In this document: positions 42,429 to 52,600 of the stretch, piece after piece | Numbering within the stretch: position 1 is the stretch's first letter | Layout of the letters: each line of letters begins with the position of its first letter | DNA from: Bacteroidales bacterium | GTDB lineage: Bacteria > Bacteroidota > Bacteroidia > Bacteroidales > GWA2-32-17 | Reading direction: 5' to 3' | Assembly: GCA_013314715.1 (NCBI GenBank) | Contig: JABUFC010000020.1 | Coordinates: forward strand, 1 to 56,230 | Length of the DNA stretch: 56,230 nt | The notes under the pieces: model-generated | The model's input: the letters and a program-made list of their open reading frames with translations, nothing else | Told to the model about the DNA's origin: nothing | Databases searched by the model: none | Translations under genes and position numbers: made by a program

Positions 42429-43451
42429 TTATGGTTTTTGTGATTCTATGGAAGCTATGTTATTTTTTAAATCGTTTGTCATCCAAGTTTTGAGTTTTCC
42501 AGAATCTTCAGAATAAATCAAAAATGCACTAAGTTTATTTTCTAAAATAAATTGTTTGCCTTTTTCTAATCCCATAACCATGATAGCAGTCGCTAAGGCG
42601 TCGGCATCGGTGCAAGACTTAGATAGGATTGTTGCACTTAATAAGTGATGATGCGTTGGGTATCCTGTATGAGGGTTAATGGTATGAGAGTACTTGGTAC
42701 CATTTAATTCAACAAATTTGCGATAACTACCACTTGTAGCTAATGATATGTCGGTTATGGATAAAATTGTTTGTAATTCGCGATTGGTTTCATCGCTATT
42801 TTCAATGGGTTTATCAACGCCAACTTTCCACTTTTCGCCATTGGGGTTAACGCCCTTTACTTTAACCTCGCCACCTACTTCAACCATATAATTTTTAATT
42901 TTTTTTGATTCTAGAAGCATGGCTAATTTATCGACGGTATAACCTTGGGCAATAGCATTAACATCGAACTGAATTTGTGGGTAGTCTTTGATGATTTTGT
43001 TTTCTTTTAAATGAACTTTGTGCATACCTACATATTGCAGTAGGCTATCAATAGTTTGGCTATTTTTTATCATGGTATCTTTGGGTAAAAATCCCCAATA
43101 TCGAACCAAAGGGGCAACGGTAATATCGAAAGCTCCATCGGTTTGTTGATATATTTTATATGAATTTCTGAATATTTCAATAAAATATCGGTCGGGTTCA
43201 ACGGTAGAATCATTTCTATTGATACGGCTAATTATAGATGATGAGTCGTAAATAGAAAGCGAAGCCGAAATAGCATTTAATAATTTATAAATTTCTTGAA
43301 CAGGAATGCTATCGGGGTTAGGTTGGTATTTTATATGAAAACTTCCGCCTTGTGTAAAGCCCTCGATAAAAATATACTCTTTATTGGGCTGTTTACAACC
43401 AATAATAATGAATGTTAAACCAAAAATACAAAACGTTATGAGTTTGCGCAT
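42429..43451 (-). CDS. apbE: FMN transferase ApbE (lipoprotein)
   Basis: ApbE attaches FMN covalently to Thr residues of exported flavoproteins such as Na+-NQR/RNF subunits. The 340-residue protein starts MRKLITFCIFGLTFIIIGCK, a lipoprotein signal with lipobox Cys. It has the family's SIYDSSSIISRINRND, FDVNAIAQGYTVDKLA and KYSHTINPHTGYP motifs and the C-terminal SCTDADALATAIMVMG with the Mg-binding Asp. The start at 43451 is preferred to an upstream ATG since it begins the signal. It lies 7 nt after hutU. Confidence 0.94.
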   Translation of the reverse strand: MRKLITFCIFGLTFIIIGCKQPNKEYIFIEGFTQGGSFHIKYQPNPDSIPVQEIYKLLNAISASLSIYDSSSIISRINRNDSTVEPDRYFIEIFRNSYKIYQQTDGAFDITVAPLVRYWGFLPKDTMIKNSQTIDSLLQYVGMHKVHLKENKIIKDYPQIQFDVNAIAQGYTVDKLAMLLESKKIKNYMVEVGGEVKVKGVNPNGEKWKVGVDKPIENSDETNRELQTILSITDISLATSGSYRKFVELNGTKYSHTINPHTGYPTHHHLLSATILSKSCTDADALATAIMVMGLEKGKQFILENKLSAFLIYSEDSGKLKTWMTNDLKNNIASIESQKP

Positions 43452-43458
43452 AAATATG

Positions 43459-45468
43459 TTAAAATAAGCTATCAATGAGTTGATCGTTGGTAAAATTAGG
43501 TAAAGTAACTTTTAAAAGGGGTTCTTTTTCCATTGCACGTTTTATAGCAAAAATAGCTCCTTTATTACGAGCCCAGTTTCTGCGTGCAATACCGTTGTTA
43601 ACATCCCAGTGAAGCATCATTTTTAAACGGCGGTCGGCATCGGGTGTACCATCGAGCACCATTCCAAATCCGCCATTTATTACTTCACCCCATCCAACGC
43701 CACCTCCGTTGTGAATAGAAACCCAGGTAGCTCCACGGAATGAGTCGCCAATAACATTTTGAATAGCCATATCAGCGGTGAACGAAGAACCATCGTATAT
43801 GTTCGATGTTTCGCGGAATGGAGAATCCGTACCAGAAACATCGTGATGATCGCGACCTAAAACAATAGGAGCTGAAATTATACCGTTTTTAATTGCTTCG
43901 TTAAATGCTTTAGCTATTTCGATGCGTCCATCGGCATCGGCATATAAAATGCGGGCTTGACTACCTACCACTAATTTGTTTTTCTTCGCTTCGCGTATCC
44001 ATTTAAGGTTATCGAGCATTTGTTGTTTAATTTCTTGTGGGGCAGTTTTAGCAAGTTTTTCGATGACGTCGCCCGCTATTTGGTCTGATTTATCTAAGTC
44101 GTCGGGATTGCCCGATGTACATACCCAGCGGAATGGTCCAAATCCGTAATCGAAGCACATAGGTCCCATAATATCTTGAACATAAGAAGGATATTTAAAC
44201 AAACCATCGCTTTTTAAAATATCGGCACCGGCTCTGCTGGCTTCGAGCAAAAATGCGTTACCATAATCGAAGAAATACATGCCTCGTTGACTGAGTGTAT
44301 TGATGGCTGCCACATGCCTACGCAGCGACGCATATACCATTTCTTTGAATTGTTCGGGTTCTTTTGCCATCATTTCGTTCGATTCTTCGAACGATAAGCC
44401 TACAGGATAATAGCCTCCTGCAAAAGGATTATGTAATGAAGTTTGGTCGCTACCTAGTTCAACATCAATATTTTCGTTAACCAAACGTTCCCACAAATCA
44501 ACAATGTTGCCATGGTAAGCAATCGAAATAGCTTCTTTATTTTTTTTAGCTTTTACAATTCGAGGGATTAAGTTATCTAAATTGTCGTAAACTTCATCGA
44601 CCCATCCTTGAGTGTAGCGGGTTTCAATTGCTTTTGGATTTACTTCTGCAATTACTCCAACAGCGCCTGCAATAACAGCCGCTTTGGGTTGAGCTCCCGA
44701 CATGCCACCTAAACCACTAGAAACAAAAAGTTTACCCGATAAATTTTCGCCATGTTTGCTTATAATTCTACCTGCATTTAATATGGTAATGGTGGTGCCA
44801 TGAACAATACCTTGAGGACCTATATACATATACGAACCTGCTGTCATTTGTCCGTATTGAGTTACACCAAGTGCATTGAATTTTTCGTAATCGTCTTTTG
44901 AAGAATAATTTGGAATCATCATGCCATTTGTAACCACTACACGGGGAGCGTCTTTGTGTGATGGAAACAATCCCATAGGATGTCCCGAATACATTACTAA
45001 TGTTTGTTCGTCGGTCATCTCGCTTAAATATTTCATGGTAAGCAGATATTGTGCCCAGTTCTGAAAAACAGCTCCATTGCCACCATAGGTAATAAGCTCA
45101 TGTGGATGTTGCGCTACGCGTTTATCGAGATTATTCTGAATCATGAGCATGATGGCTGCAGCTTGTTTTGAATTGTGAGGATATTCGTCGATAGGGCGTG
45201 CATACATTTCGTAATCGGGTCGAAAACGATACATATAAATTCGCCCATAGGTGTTCAATTCATTTAGAAATTCGGGGGCTAAAATGGCATGAAATTTTTC
45301 AGGAAAATATCGAAGAGCATTTCGAAGGGCTAATTTTTTTTCATCTTTAGTTAAAATATCTTTACGTTTAGGAGCGTGATTGATGCTAGGATCGTAGGGT
45401 TTTGGTTCTGGTAGGTTGTCTGGTATTCCTTGACGAATAAGTCTTTTAAATTCTTCTTTTGAAATCAT
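43459..45468 (-). CDS. hutU: Urocanate hydratase (long Bacteroidetes form)
   Basis: HutU adds water to urocanate in histidine breakdown, using tightly bound NAD. The 669-residue protein contains MYSGHPMGLFPSH, the glycine-rich SSGLGGMSGAQPKA of the NAD site, VELGSDQTSLHNPF, and the conserved LGRDHHDVSGTDSPF. It is longer than the ~555-residue form of proteobacteria, as is usual in Bacteroidetes. The ATG at 45468 (ISKEEFKRLIRQ) is chosen over one 24 codons upstream that would run into the MFS gene. No other hut gene is in the window. Confidence 0.93.
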   Translation of the reverse strand: MISKEEFKRLIRQGIPDNLPEPKPYDPSINHAPKRKDILTKDEKKLALRNALRYFPEKFHAILAPEFLNELNTYGRIYMYRFRPDYEMYARPIDEYPHNSKQAAAIMLMIQNNLDKRVAQHPHELITYGGNGAVFQNWAQYLLTMKYLSEMTDEQTLVMYSGHPMGLFPSHKDAPRVVVTNGMMIPNYSSKDDYEKFNALGVTQYGQMTAGSYMYIGPQGIVHGTTITILNAGRIISKHGENLSGKLFVSSGLGGMSGAQPKAAVIAGAVGVIAEVNPKAIETRYTQGWVDEVYDNLDNLIPRIVKAKKNKEAISIAYHGNIVDLWERLVNENIDVELGSDQTSLHNPFAGGYYPVGLSFEESNEMMAKEPEQFKEMVYASLRRHVAAINTLSQRGMYFFDYGNAFLLEASRAGADILKSDGLFKYPSYVQDIMGPMCFDYGFGPFRWVCTSGNPDDLDKSDQIAGDVIEKLAKTAPQEIKQQMLDNLKWIREAKKNKLVVGSQARILYADADGRIEIAKAFNEAIKNGIISAPIVLGRDHHDVSGTDSPFRETSNIYDGSSFTADMAIQNVIGDSFRGATWVSIHNGGGVGWGEVINGGFGMVLDGTPDADRRLKMMLHWDVNNGIARRNWARNKGAIFAIKRAMEKEPLLKVTLPNFTNDQLIDSLF

Positions 45469-45529
45469 AATTTCTTCAATTTTGGGTGTAAAGATATAAA
45501 AAACAAATATTGTTTTTGAAGATATTTTG

Positions 45530-46726
45530 TCAATATTCAAAAACTTCTTTAGTAAGTTTTAAATAAATGTTTTTTAAAAAGAAAATAAAGCTTAAGATAA
45601 TGACAAATCCTAAAATAATACCTCCGATGGTGAGCGAATATTTTAAGCTAAGTTTGTCTGATAAATAGCCTAATATGGGTCCTACAACTGAGAAAACAAT
45701 ACGAATAAAAAAGTTGCGAATTGAAAGTACTGTAGCCCGAATATTAGATGGCGTAAATTGATTTATGTTATTTTTTAAAATAGGTGTGGCTATTCCACGG
45801 GCGATATAAAAAATAAACAATAAAATTATTCCTGACCAAAAAGGTAACCAGCCTAAAGCTAAAAATCCGATAATGATAATAAAATTAAAAAATAAATGTA
45901 CCTTTTTTTCACCAAAAGTATGTTGTATTTTATATGAGAATAACGATGCTATGCCAACAGTTAGATTCAGTAACGTCCACAAAATACCAAAATAAGCAGC
46001 AGGAACAGTATTCATAATAAACCAAGGCTGGACAAACCAAGCCATAGTTAATGTTGATACTCCTATAAACGAAGAATAAAGGATATTCCAAAATAAGACT
46101 TGTGTTTTAATAGAGTATTTAACAACATTAAATATTTGTTTCCATCCTAATGCAATTCGGATATTACTACAATGAGGTTCTTTTAATAAAATAGCAGCAG
46201 GTATTGCTATTGCAGAAATTATTACTTGACCGTAATACGGATATCGAAGGCTATATATAGCCAGCAAACCTCCGATTATTCCAGCTATAGCTTCGGCAAA
46301 ATTGCCTATAGAAATAATACGCCCTTCGAGCTTTAGGTATGCTTTTTCATTCTGGTCATCTCTTAAGCTGTCGTAAAGCATTGCAGAATCGGCTCCGGAT
46401 ATCATGCTTTGTCCAATACCAAGAGTTATTTCAGCAAAAACAAAACTCCAAAAACCTTCTGTAAAGGAATAAATAATGTAACCTAATAAGCCGAGCCATG
46501 CACCAATGAGGATGGTTTTTTTTCGGCCAATCACATCGGCAATGTAACCAGAAGGTATTTCAAAAACAACAATCGATATAGAATAAATACTTTGAAGAAT
46601 AAATATTTCGTGCATACTAAGATGGTTGCTTTGATAAAATAGAACGATTATGGGCATTACGAGCATGAACCAATGGGATACCTTAATCAGAGAAAGTAAA
46701 TAAAAGTTTCGGCTCGAAATATTCAT
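45530..46726 (-). CDS. MFS transporter
   Basis: This 398-residue protein has about 12 hydrophobic segments and the MFS-type loop between helices 2 and 3 (GYIADVIGRKKTILIGAW). The substrate is unknown. It is directly upstream of hutU, but a link to histidine use is only positional. The 161-nt gap beyond its start (46727-46887) holds nothing I recognise. Confidence 0.87.
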   Translation of the reverse strand: MNISSRNFYLLSLIKVSHWFMLVMPIIVLFYQSNHLSMHEIFILQSIYSISIVVFEIPSGYIADVIGRKKTILIGAWLGLLGYIIYSFTEGFWSFVFAEITLGIGQSMISGADSAMLYDSLRDDQNEKAYLKLEGRIISIGNFAEAIAGIIGGLLAIYSLRYPYYGQVIISAIAIPAAILLKEPHCSNIRIALGWKQIFNVVKYSIKTQVLFWNILYSSFIGVSTLTMAWFVQPWFIMNTVPAAYFGILWTLLNLTVGIASLFSYKIQHTFGEKKVHLFFNFIIIIGFLALGWLPFWSGIILLFIFYIARGIATPILKNNINQFTPSNIRATVLSIRNFFIRIVFSVVGPILGYLSDKLSLKYSLTIGGIILGFVIILSFIFFLKNIYLKLTKEVFEY

Positions 46727-46887
46727 GCTAAATTAGTTATTTAGATATAACTTTTTAAACAATATAATTTTAGTAGATAAAACAATTGCTTTTAAATTTG
46801 AAAAGTTGTAATAGCTTTTGGCTGCAAAAGTAAAAATATTTTGTAGAGACTAAAAAAAGAAAAAATTATTATCGGAGGTTCAATGAT

Positions 46888-47487
46888 TTAAATCCAACCA
46901 AAAGTGTCATTGTCAGGAATATTATTTTTAACCAAAGCACCGGCCGAAATAATAGCATTTTTGCCAATATGCAAATGGGGTAATACAATGGCACCTACTG
47001 CAATATAGGCATAATCGTCAATGATACAGGGACCTACTATATTGGCTCCGGGACCTACATTTACGAATTTGCCTAGTTTTACAGCATGTCCAATGGTGCA
47101 GTTGATATGAATAGCACAACCGTCGCCAAGTTCGGTACTGTGTGAGATACCAGCTCCCGGCTCAATAATACAACCGTTGAAGGGTTTAAGAAAAGTGAAT
47201 AAATGAGCATGGTTTGAAATAACGTTGGTAGGAGTTCCTCCCCAGTGAAGCATTTTTTTGTACATGCGTTCGCGTAAACGAGGATGACCAATGGCTACCA
47301 CAAAATCGTTGTTTTGCTTCAACTCGTTTTTTATGCGTTCTTCGTCGGTAATAACGGGGAATTGATTAAAAAGCAGTCCTTCTTTTGACTTGTCGGTATC
47401 AAAGAAAACAATCTTGCCCGCATATTGATTAGCTAAAAGAATGGATAAAACCTCTAAACCTAAATTAGCTGCACCTACAATAATCAT
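46888..47487 (-). CDS. NeuD/PglD-type sugar acyltransferase
   Basis: NeuD-family enzymes transfer an acetyl group to an amino sugar. The 199-residue protein has an N-terminal Rossmann-like PglD domain (IIVGAANLGLEVLSILL) and a C-terminal left-handed beta helix with hexapeptide repeats (CIIEPGAGISHSTELGDGC, KFVNVGPGANIVGPCIID, AYIAVGAIVLPHLHIG). The ATG at 47487 overlaps the aminotransferase stop as ATGA, which fixes the start over an ATG 27 bases upstream. It is the last gene of the amino-sugar unit. Confidence 0.85.
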   Translation of the reverse strand: MIIVGAANLGLEVLSILLANQYAGKIVFFDTDKSKEGLLFNQFPVITDEERIKNELKQNNDFVVAIGHPRLRERMYKKMLHWGGTPTNVISNHAHLFTFLKPFNGCIIEPGAGISHSTELGDGCAIHINCTIGHAVKLGKFVNVGPGANIVGPCIIDDYAYIAVGAIVLPHLHIGKNAIISAGALVKNNIPDNDTFGWI

Positions 47488-48590
47488 ACATAAAACGATT
47501 TTATGGTTTGGCAAATATAATGTATTTCTTCGTTAGTTAGCTGTGGATAAAGAGGCAATGTGAGTTCTTTTTGCTTTATCAAATGGGCATGTTTTATATT
47601 TTCTGCTTTATAAGGTTTATCTTTAATAAGTTCGTATTCAAATAAAAGTCGGTCATAATGAATGTTGGTTTGAATACCTTTTTCGGTTAGATATTTTTTC
47701 AATTCGTTTCGTCTTTCAGCAAATATGGCAAACTTATGATAATTGGAAACAACCGATAATGGATATTGAGGTAATGTAATGGACGAAACTTCGGATAATT
47801 TTTCTTGATAAAGATGAGCTATTTGAGTTCGTTTTTCAATTATTTTATCGATTTGAGCCATTTGCCAACGTAGTAATGCAGCTTGTGATGACGAAATGCG
47901 GCTATTATATCCGGCTTCGACAAAATTGTTTTTTTCTTTGCCATGATAATGCATGCGTTTTATTTGTTGATAAAGCCATTCGTCATCGGTAAGGATGGCT
48001 CCACCGGTGCCAAAAGCCTGAACAATTTTAGAAGGGTCAAAGCTGAAACAACTTAGTTCACCCAAAGTTCCTGCTTTGCGTTGTTGATAAGCAGCACCTA
48101 AAGCCTGTGCAGCATCTTCGATAATAGGAATGTGATGTTTTTTCGAAATCGCTTCTAACGAATCAAACTGATTTACACTTCCAAAAAGTTGAACCACAAC
48201 AATAGCTCTTGTTTTTGATGTTATTTTTTGTTCAATTTCTTCAACAAAGAGACTTAGGTTATTGGGATGGATGTCGACAAAAACCGGTATGGCTTCACAA
48301 TGTAAAATAGGACTCAACGAAGCGATAAACGAAAATGCTGGCACAATAACTTCGTCGCCTTTTTTTATGCCTAAAGCCTTTAGAGAAAAAAACAAAGCAT
48401 CGGTACAACTCGAAACGGCAATTGCATATTTTCTTCCAATATATTGTGCTAATTCTTGCTCAAATTGTTTTACTTCGTCTGAGTCGAGAAAATAACCTTT
48501 TGCATAAGCCCTATCGGTTAAATTTAAAATAATTTCTTTATGTTCTTGATAAAAACGTTCTAAACCGTAAAACGAAATAGGTAAGTTCAT
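47484..48590 (-). CDS. DegT/DnrJ/EryC1-family aminotransferase
   Basis: These PLP enzymes transfer an amino group to a keto sugar nucleotide. The 368-residue protein has SSCTDALFFSLKALGIKKGDEVIVPAF-like features (as SSCTDALFFSL then VIVPAFSFIA), IIEDAAQALGA with the PLP-binding Asp, and the Lys-bearing CFSFDPSKIVQAFGTGG. A C-terminal small domain follows. It is 3 nt downstream of the epimerase gene and overlaps the acyltransferase gene, so all three should act in one pathway for an acylated amino sugar on surface polysaccharide or glycoprotein. Confidence 0.93.
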   Translation of the reverse strand: MNLPISFYGLERFYQEHKEIILNLTDRAYAKGYFLDSDEVKQFEQELAQYIGRKYAIAVSSCTDALFFSLKALGIKKGDEVIVPAFSFIASLSPILHCEAIPVFVDIHPNNLSLFVEEIEQKITSKTRAIVVVQLFGSVNQFDSLEAISKKHHIPIIEDAAQALGAAYQQRKAGTLGELSCFSFDPSKIVQAFGTGGAILTDDEWLYQQIKRMHYHGKEKNNFVEAGYNSRISSSQAALLRWQMAQIDKIIEKRTQIAHLYQEKLSEVSSITLPQYPLSVVSNYHKFAIFAERRNELKKYLTEKGIQTNIHYDRLLFEYELIKDKPYKAENIKHAHLIKQKELTLPLYPQLTNEEIHYICQTIKSFYV

Positions 48591-48593
48591 AAT

Positions 48594-49580
48594 TTAAACG
48601 GTTTCAATTTGTTTAATGAAATCGATATACTTAGCAATCCCTTTTTCGAGTGAGTATTGAGGCGAATAACCTAATAATGTTCGAGCTTTGTGAATATTTA
48701 ATGCTCCTCTATTCGGTCTATAAGGTTTACACTCGTTATTTTGAATGGTTATGTTTGGAAAGTATTGTTTTACAATATGGGCCAAATCGGCAATTTTTCG
48801 TCCTTCGCCATAGGTTATATTAAAGATTTCGTTATTTGCTTTTGCTGAAATGAGTGCGAGCCAGATTCCTTCGATTAAATCGTCGATATAGGTAAAATCG
48901 AGTTGGTGCTGTCCTCCATTATCCAGGGTAAGGCTTTCACCCTTTATGGCTTTTTTAATAAATATCTCGGTTACTCTTAGATTTGCATCGGTAGGACCAT
49001 ATACTGCCGAAGGTCTGATAATGGTAAATGGGATTTGATAGCGATACGCATATTGTTGAATTAAAAGCTCATTGGCGGCTTTAAATGCTCCGTAGGTATC
49101 AATGGGCTTACATGCTTGATTTTCGGTAGCAGGAATAATATCCCCTTTTTCGTCTCGTTCAAAATTTCCATAAACCATGGATGAGCTAATGTAAACATAA
49201 CGAAGTATATTTTTATTGAAGCTTTTTAATACTTCTAAAAGATTAAAATTCGAATCGAAAATATCTTTTTTGGCATGTTGAGGATTAAGGTCTGCCAAAA
49301 GAGCGATGGGCATAGAGGCCAGGTTTATAATCCATTCAGGGTTGGTTTGATGAATGATTTGTTTTAAATTGGCAGTATGGATGTCTTCAATAATAAAGGA
49401 AACGCTCATCTTTTCTAATTCGTTTTTCCGATATTGAATGTAAAAATTCCATGTGTCAAAATTATTTGGAAGATAGTTGATCATAGCATCAACCACAACT
49501 ACGTCATGTCCTTGGTTTTTTAATTTTTTTGCGAGATGGTAGCCCATAAAGCCTAAGCCACCCATTACCAATGCTTTCAT
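48594..49580 (-). CDS. NAD-dependent sugar epimerase/dehydratase
   Basis: The 328-residue short-chain dehydrogenase has the NAD-binding GGLGFMGYHLAKKL, the catalytic YGAFK pattern (Tyr-x3-Lys) in IDTYGAFKAANELL, and the family's FTIIRPSAVYGPTD and C-terminal RGALNIHKARTLLGY. It starts the three-gene amino-sugar unit and has a predicted promoter in the preceding gap. The exact sugar cannot be read. Confidence 0.92.
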   Translation of the reverse strand: MKALVMGGLGFMGYHLAKKLKNQGHDVVVVDAMINYLPNNFDTWNFYIQYRKNELEKMSVSFIIEDIHTANLKQIIHQTNPEWIINLASMPIALLADLNPQHAKKDIFDSNFNLLEVLKSFNKNILRYVYISSSMVYGNFERDEKGDIIPATENQACKPIDTYGAFKAANELLIQQYAYRYQIPFTIIRPSAVYGPTDANLRVTEIFIKKAIKGESLTLDNGGQHQLDFTYIDDLIEGIWLALISAKANNEIFNITYGEGRKIADLAHIVKQYFPNITIQNNECKPYRPNRGALNIHKARTLLGYSPQYSLEKGIAKYIDFIKQIETV

Positions 49581-49596
49581 TTTTCCATTATTTTAT

Positions 49597-49625
49597 CAAA
49601 GGTAGTTATTTTCGATAAAAACAAA
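49597..49625 (-). promoter_or_regulatory. Predicted promoter of the amino-sugar operon
   Basis: Minus strand TTTG (49625-49622), 17 nt, then TACCTTTG (49604-49597), 17 nt before the epimerase ATG. The spacing is slightly short, and the -33 box lies in the T-rich tail of the terminator next door. Confidence 0.45.
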
Positions 49626-49626
49626 A

Positions 49627-49651
49627 AAAGCTGTCAAAAATTGACAGCTTT
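49627..49651 (-). terminator. Rho-independent terminator after the giant type IX-secreted gene
   Basis: AAAGCTGTCAA and TTGACAGCTTT form a perfect 11-bp stem around a 3-nt loop; reading on the minus strand the stem is followed by a T-rich tail. It lies 23 nt beyond the stop codon. Confidence 0.85.
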
Positions 49652-49673
49652 CTTTGTAAAGGGATGTAAGTTA

Positions 49674-52600
49674 TTATTCAACAACTAATTTCTTTTGAAT
49701 GGTTTTTCCGTCTGTAGTTACTTTTACAGTATATAAGCCGGTAGCAAAGCCATTAAGCGAAATGGTTTCGATATTCTTTTTAACAGAAGCGTTGTAAACT
49801 ACTTTTCCGTCAGCAGCTACAATTTCAATTTTTGCGTTGTTCAACGATCCCAAATTAACCACAGTGTAGTTATGAGCAGGGTTCGGGCTTACAGAAATCA
49901 TTGAAGCAAACTGATTTTGTGCAATAGCCGTTGGAATTACATGGATGGAGTTCGACATAGCCGAGCAACCATTGGCATCGGTTACAACTACATAATAATC
50001 ATCTTCTGTAGTTACAACATAAGATGTATCAGTTGCTCCTGCAATGGGACCTTGTGAATTGTGCCACTGGTTACCACTATTGGACGAAGAGTATAATGTG
50101 TCTGCATTTTGAGTAATGGTAACTGTAGGAGTAGCAAAAATGGTTAGCATAGCTGTGGCAGCGTCGCTAGCACAAGTTCCATTCAAGGCAACAACATAGT
50201 AAGTATAAGTGCCTGGATTGGTTTCTTGGCTTTGGAAGGTGTTTCCGTTTCCAATAGGAATAGTGAGACCAGCATCGGCATACCATACAAAATCGTTATA
50301 GTTTGAACTTGCCACAAAAGCATCAACGGTTTCGCCAAAGCAAGCAGTAACGGGAGCAACAGTTGGAATAGTTGGAATTTCGATAGGAGCAGGAGTTGCG
50401 GTGGCAGCATCGCTGGTGCAAGCACCATCGGTATAGGTTACTGTAATGGGGTTGTTGGTTGTAACTGTAATGGTATCAGTTGTTTCATTGGTGCTCCATA
50501 ATAATGTTCCTGTATAATTGGAAGCAATGAGTTCTGATACGCCACATAGATTGTTAACTGTAACTATTGGAGCAGGAAGATTATTTACCGTAACTGTTAC
50601 AGACGCTGTGTTGGTACAGTTATTAGATGAGGTTACTACAACGTTGTATTCGGTTGTTGCTGTAGGAGCGTCGGTTGGGTTATATATGTTTGAGCTAAAG
50701 CCTAGTGGGGTTGATGTCCAGGTTAAAGTATTAGCATGGTACAAGTTAATACCGGCATTATCAATAGCCCAATAATAACCAAAAGACTGATCGTAAACAA
50801 AACGAATTTGTAAGTTAGGATTGTTTAAATAAGAATTATTTAAAGGAAGAACTACGTGTGCAAAGTTTGTAAAATTGCCTTGATCTGATGTCCATGTTTG
50901 GAGTGTTGTCCATTGTGTACCATCAAATATTTCAACCTTAGCTGTACCATTTGTATAATGTCTATAAAAATGATCCATCATAATAGTAACAGAATCAACA
51001 CCAACAGAACTGAAAGGCATAGAAATTAATTCGGTATGAGTAGTTCCACCACTTCCTTGAGCATCGGAGTTAGACATTATAAATTGACTATTGTCAGGGC
51101 TATGGAAAGTATTTGAACTATAAACATAACCATCGGGTCTTAACGTCCAAGCAGCAGCAGCAGGATTACCGCCAGTAGAAGTATTAACTGTAGTCATGCT
51201 GTGAGTTGTACCATTATAGTTTTCTAATAATATTTCAGGTGAATATAAGTCACCAGCAGTTAGTTGCACCGTTTGTCCACAGGTGATGGTTGCATTATCA
51301 ACAGTGGCTGTGGCAACAGGTAACGGATAAACATTAACAAAAGTTTCAGCAGTAGTAATACATCCGGTATTTGGGTCGGTAGCAGTAACTACAAAAGTAG
51401 CAGACGATGGAGGATTTACGGTTATTATTTGACCATTGTCGCCTGTACTCCATGCATAAGTATAATCGTTGTTTGAGCTATTGGCTGTTAGGGTAACCGC
51501 ACTGTTTGCACAAACATCACTTGCTGAGCTGTTAATAGAAACAGGCGGTGCAGGAGTAATGGTTGCTACAATCTGATCGCGTGAACCAGAACAGAATGTA
51601 GTTACATCCCAATTATAAAAATACATACGTGTACCGCCAGTAATGTTGTTGCCGTTAAAAGTATTACCTGTTATGCTAAAACCGTTAGCGCTATATGGAT
51701 ATGCATATGTACCAGATCCTCTGTATATAGCTAAATCGTAATAGAGCATCCATCCTGTTGCATTAGCTGGAACAAAGAAATCTAAATTTAATGTCTTTTT
51801 AGTTGTTGTAGAAATATCACCGCTTGTAATAGTAAACGAACGACCGTTTACTACTTGCCCTAGATTATTAACAAGCACAACATTAAGTGTGCCGGCAGTT
51901 GAAGGATAAATATCAACTGAATTAATAACAGCAGCACTTGTTGTAGCAAAGTACATTCCATAATTTCCATAAGAAGCAAAAGCAGAAGGTATATCGCTGA
52001 TAGGACCTAAATTGAAGGTTAAATTTTCAATAATAGGTTCTACATAATAATCTTCAGTTGCGGTTAATAAAGGAGTAATAAATGAATTTCCTGAAGCGAT
52101 TGGATATACTGCATTTAATGAATCGTACCATAAAATAGTACTTCCACTATTGGCAGTTGCGCTAAGCGTAATGGTACCTTGTCCACAAGCACTTCCAGGT
52201 GTGGTTGAGGTAATGGTCGGATTATTTACCATTACGAGTGTTTGTTCTTGAATACAAGTATTACCACCAACCGAAGCGGTCCATTGGTAATAAGTATTAC
52301 TATTTAAAATGCCTGAACTATAAGTAAATCCATTTGCACCTGATATGTCAGTATAGGAGTTGCCATCGGCAGATTCAGCAAATTGGAAAGTTGCAGTTCC
52401 AAAACCTGTGGTGGGCGTTACAGTTAATACGGTACTTCCGGATAGACAAATATTAGAGGGACTCGCGGTTAAAGTTACACTGGCAGGTAAAACGGTAATG
52501 TAAACCGTATCGGTAGCACCACATTCGGTAGTTGTGTTGTAAGCATTGCAAACAAATTGATAGGTACCTGCTACATTAGTTTTCATGTAAACTTGTTGGT

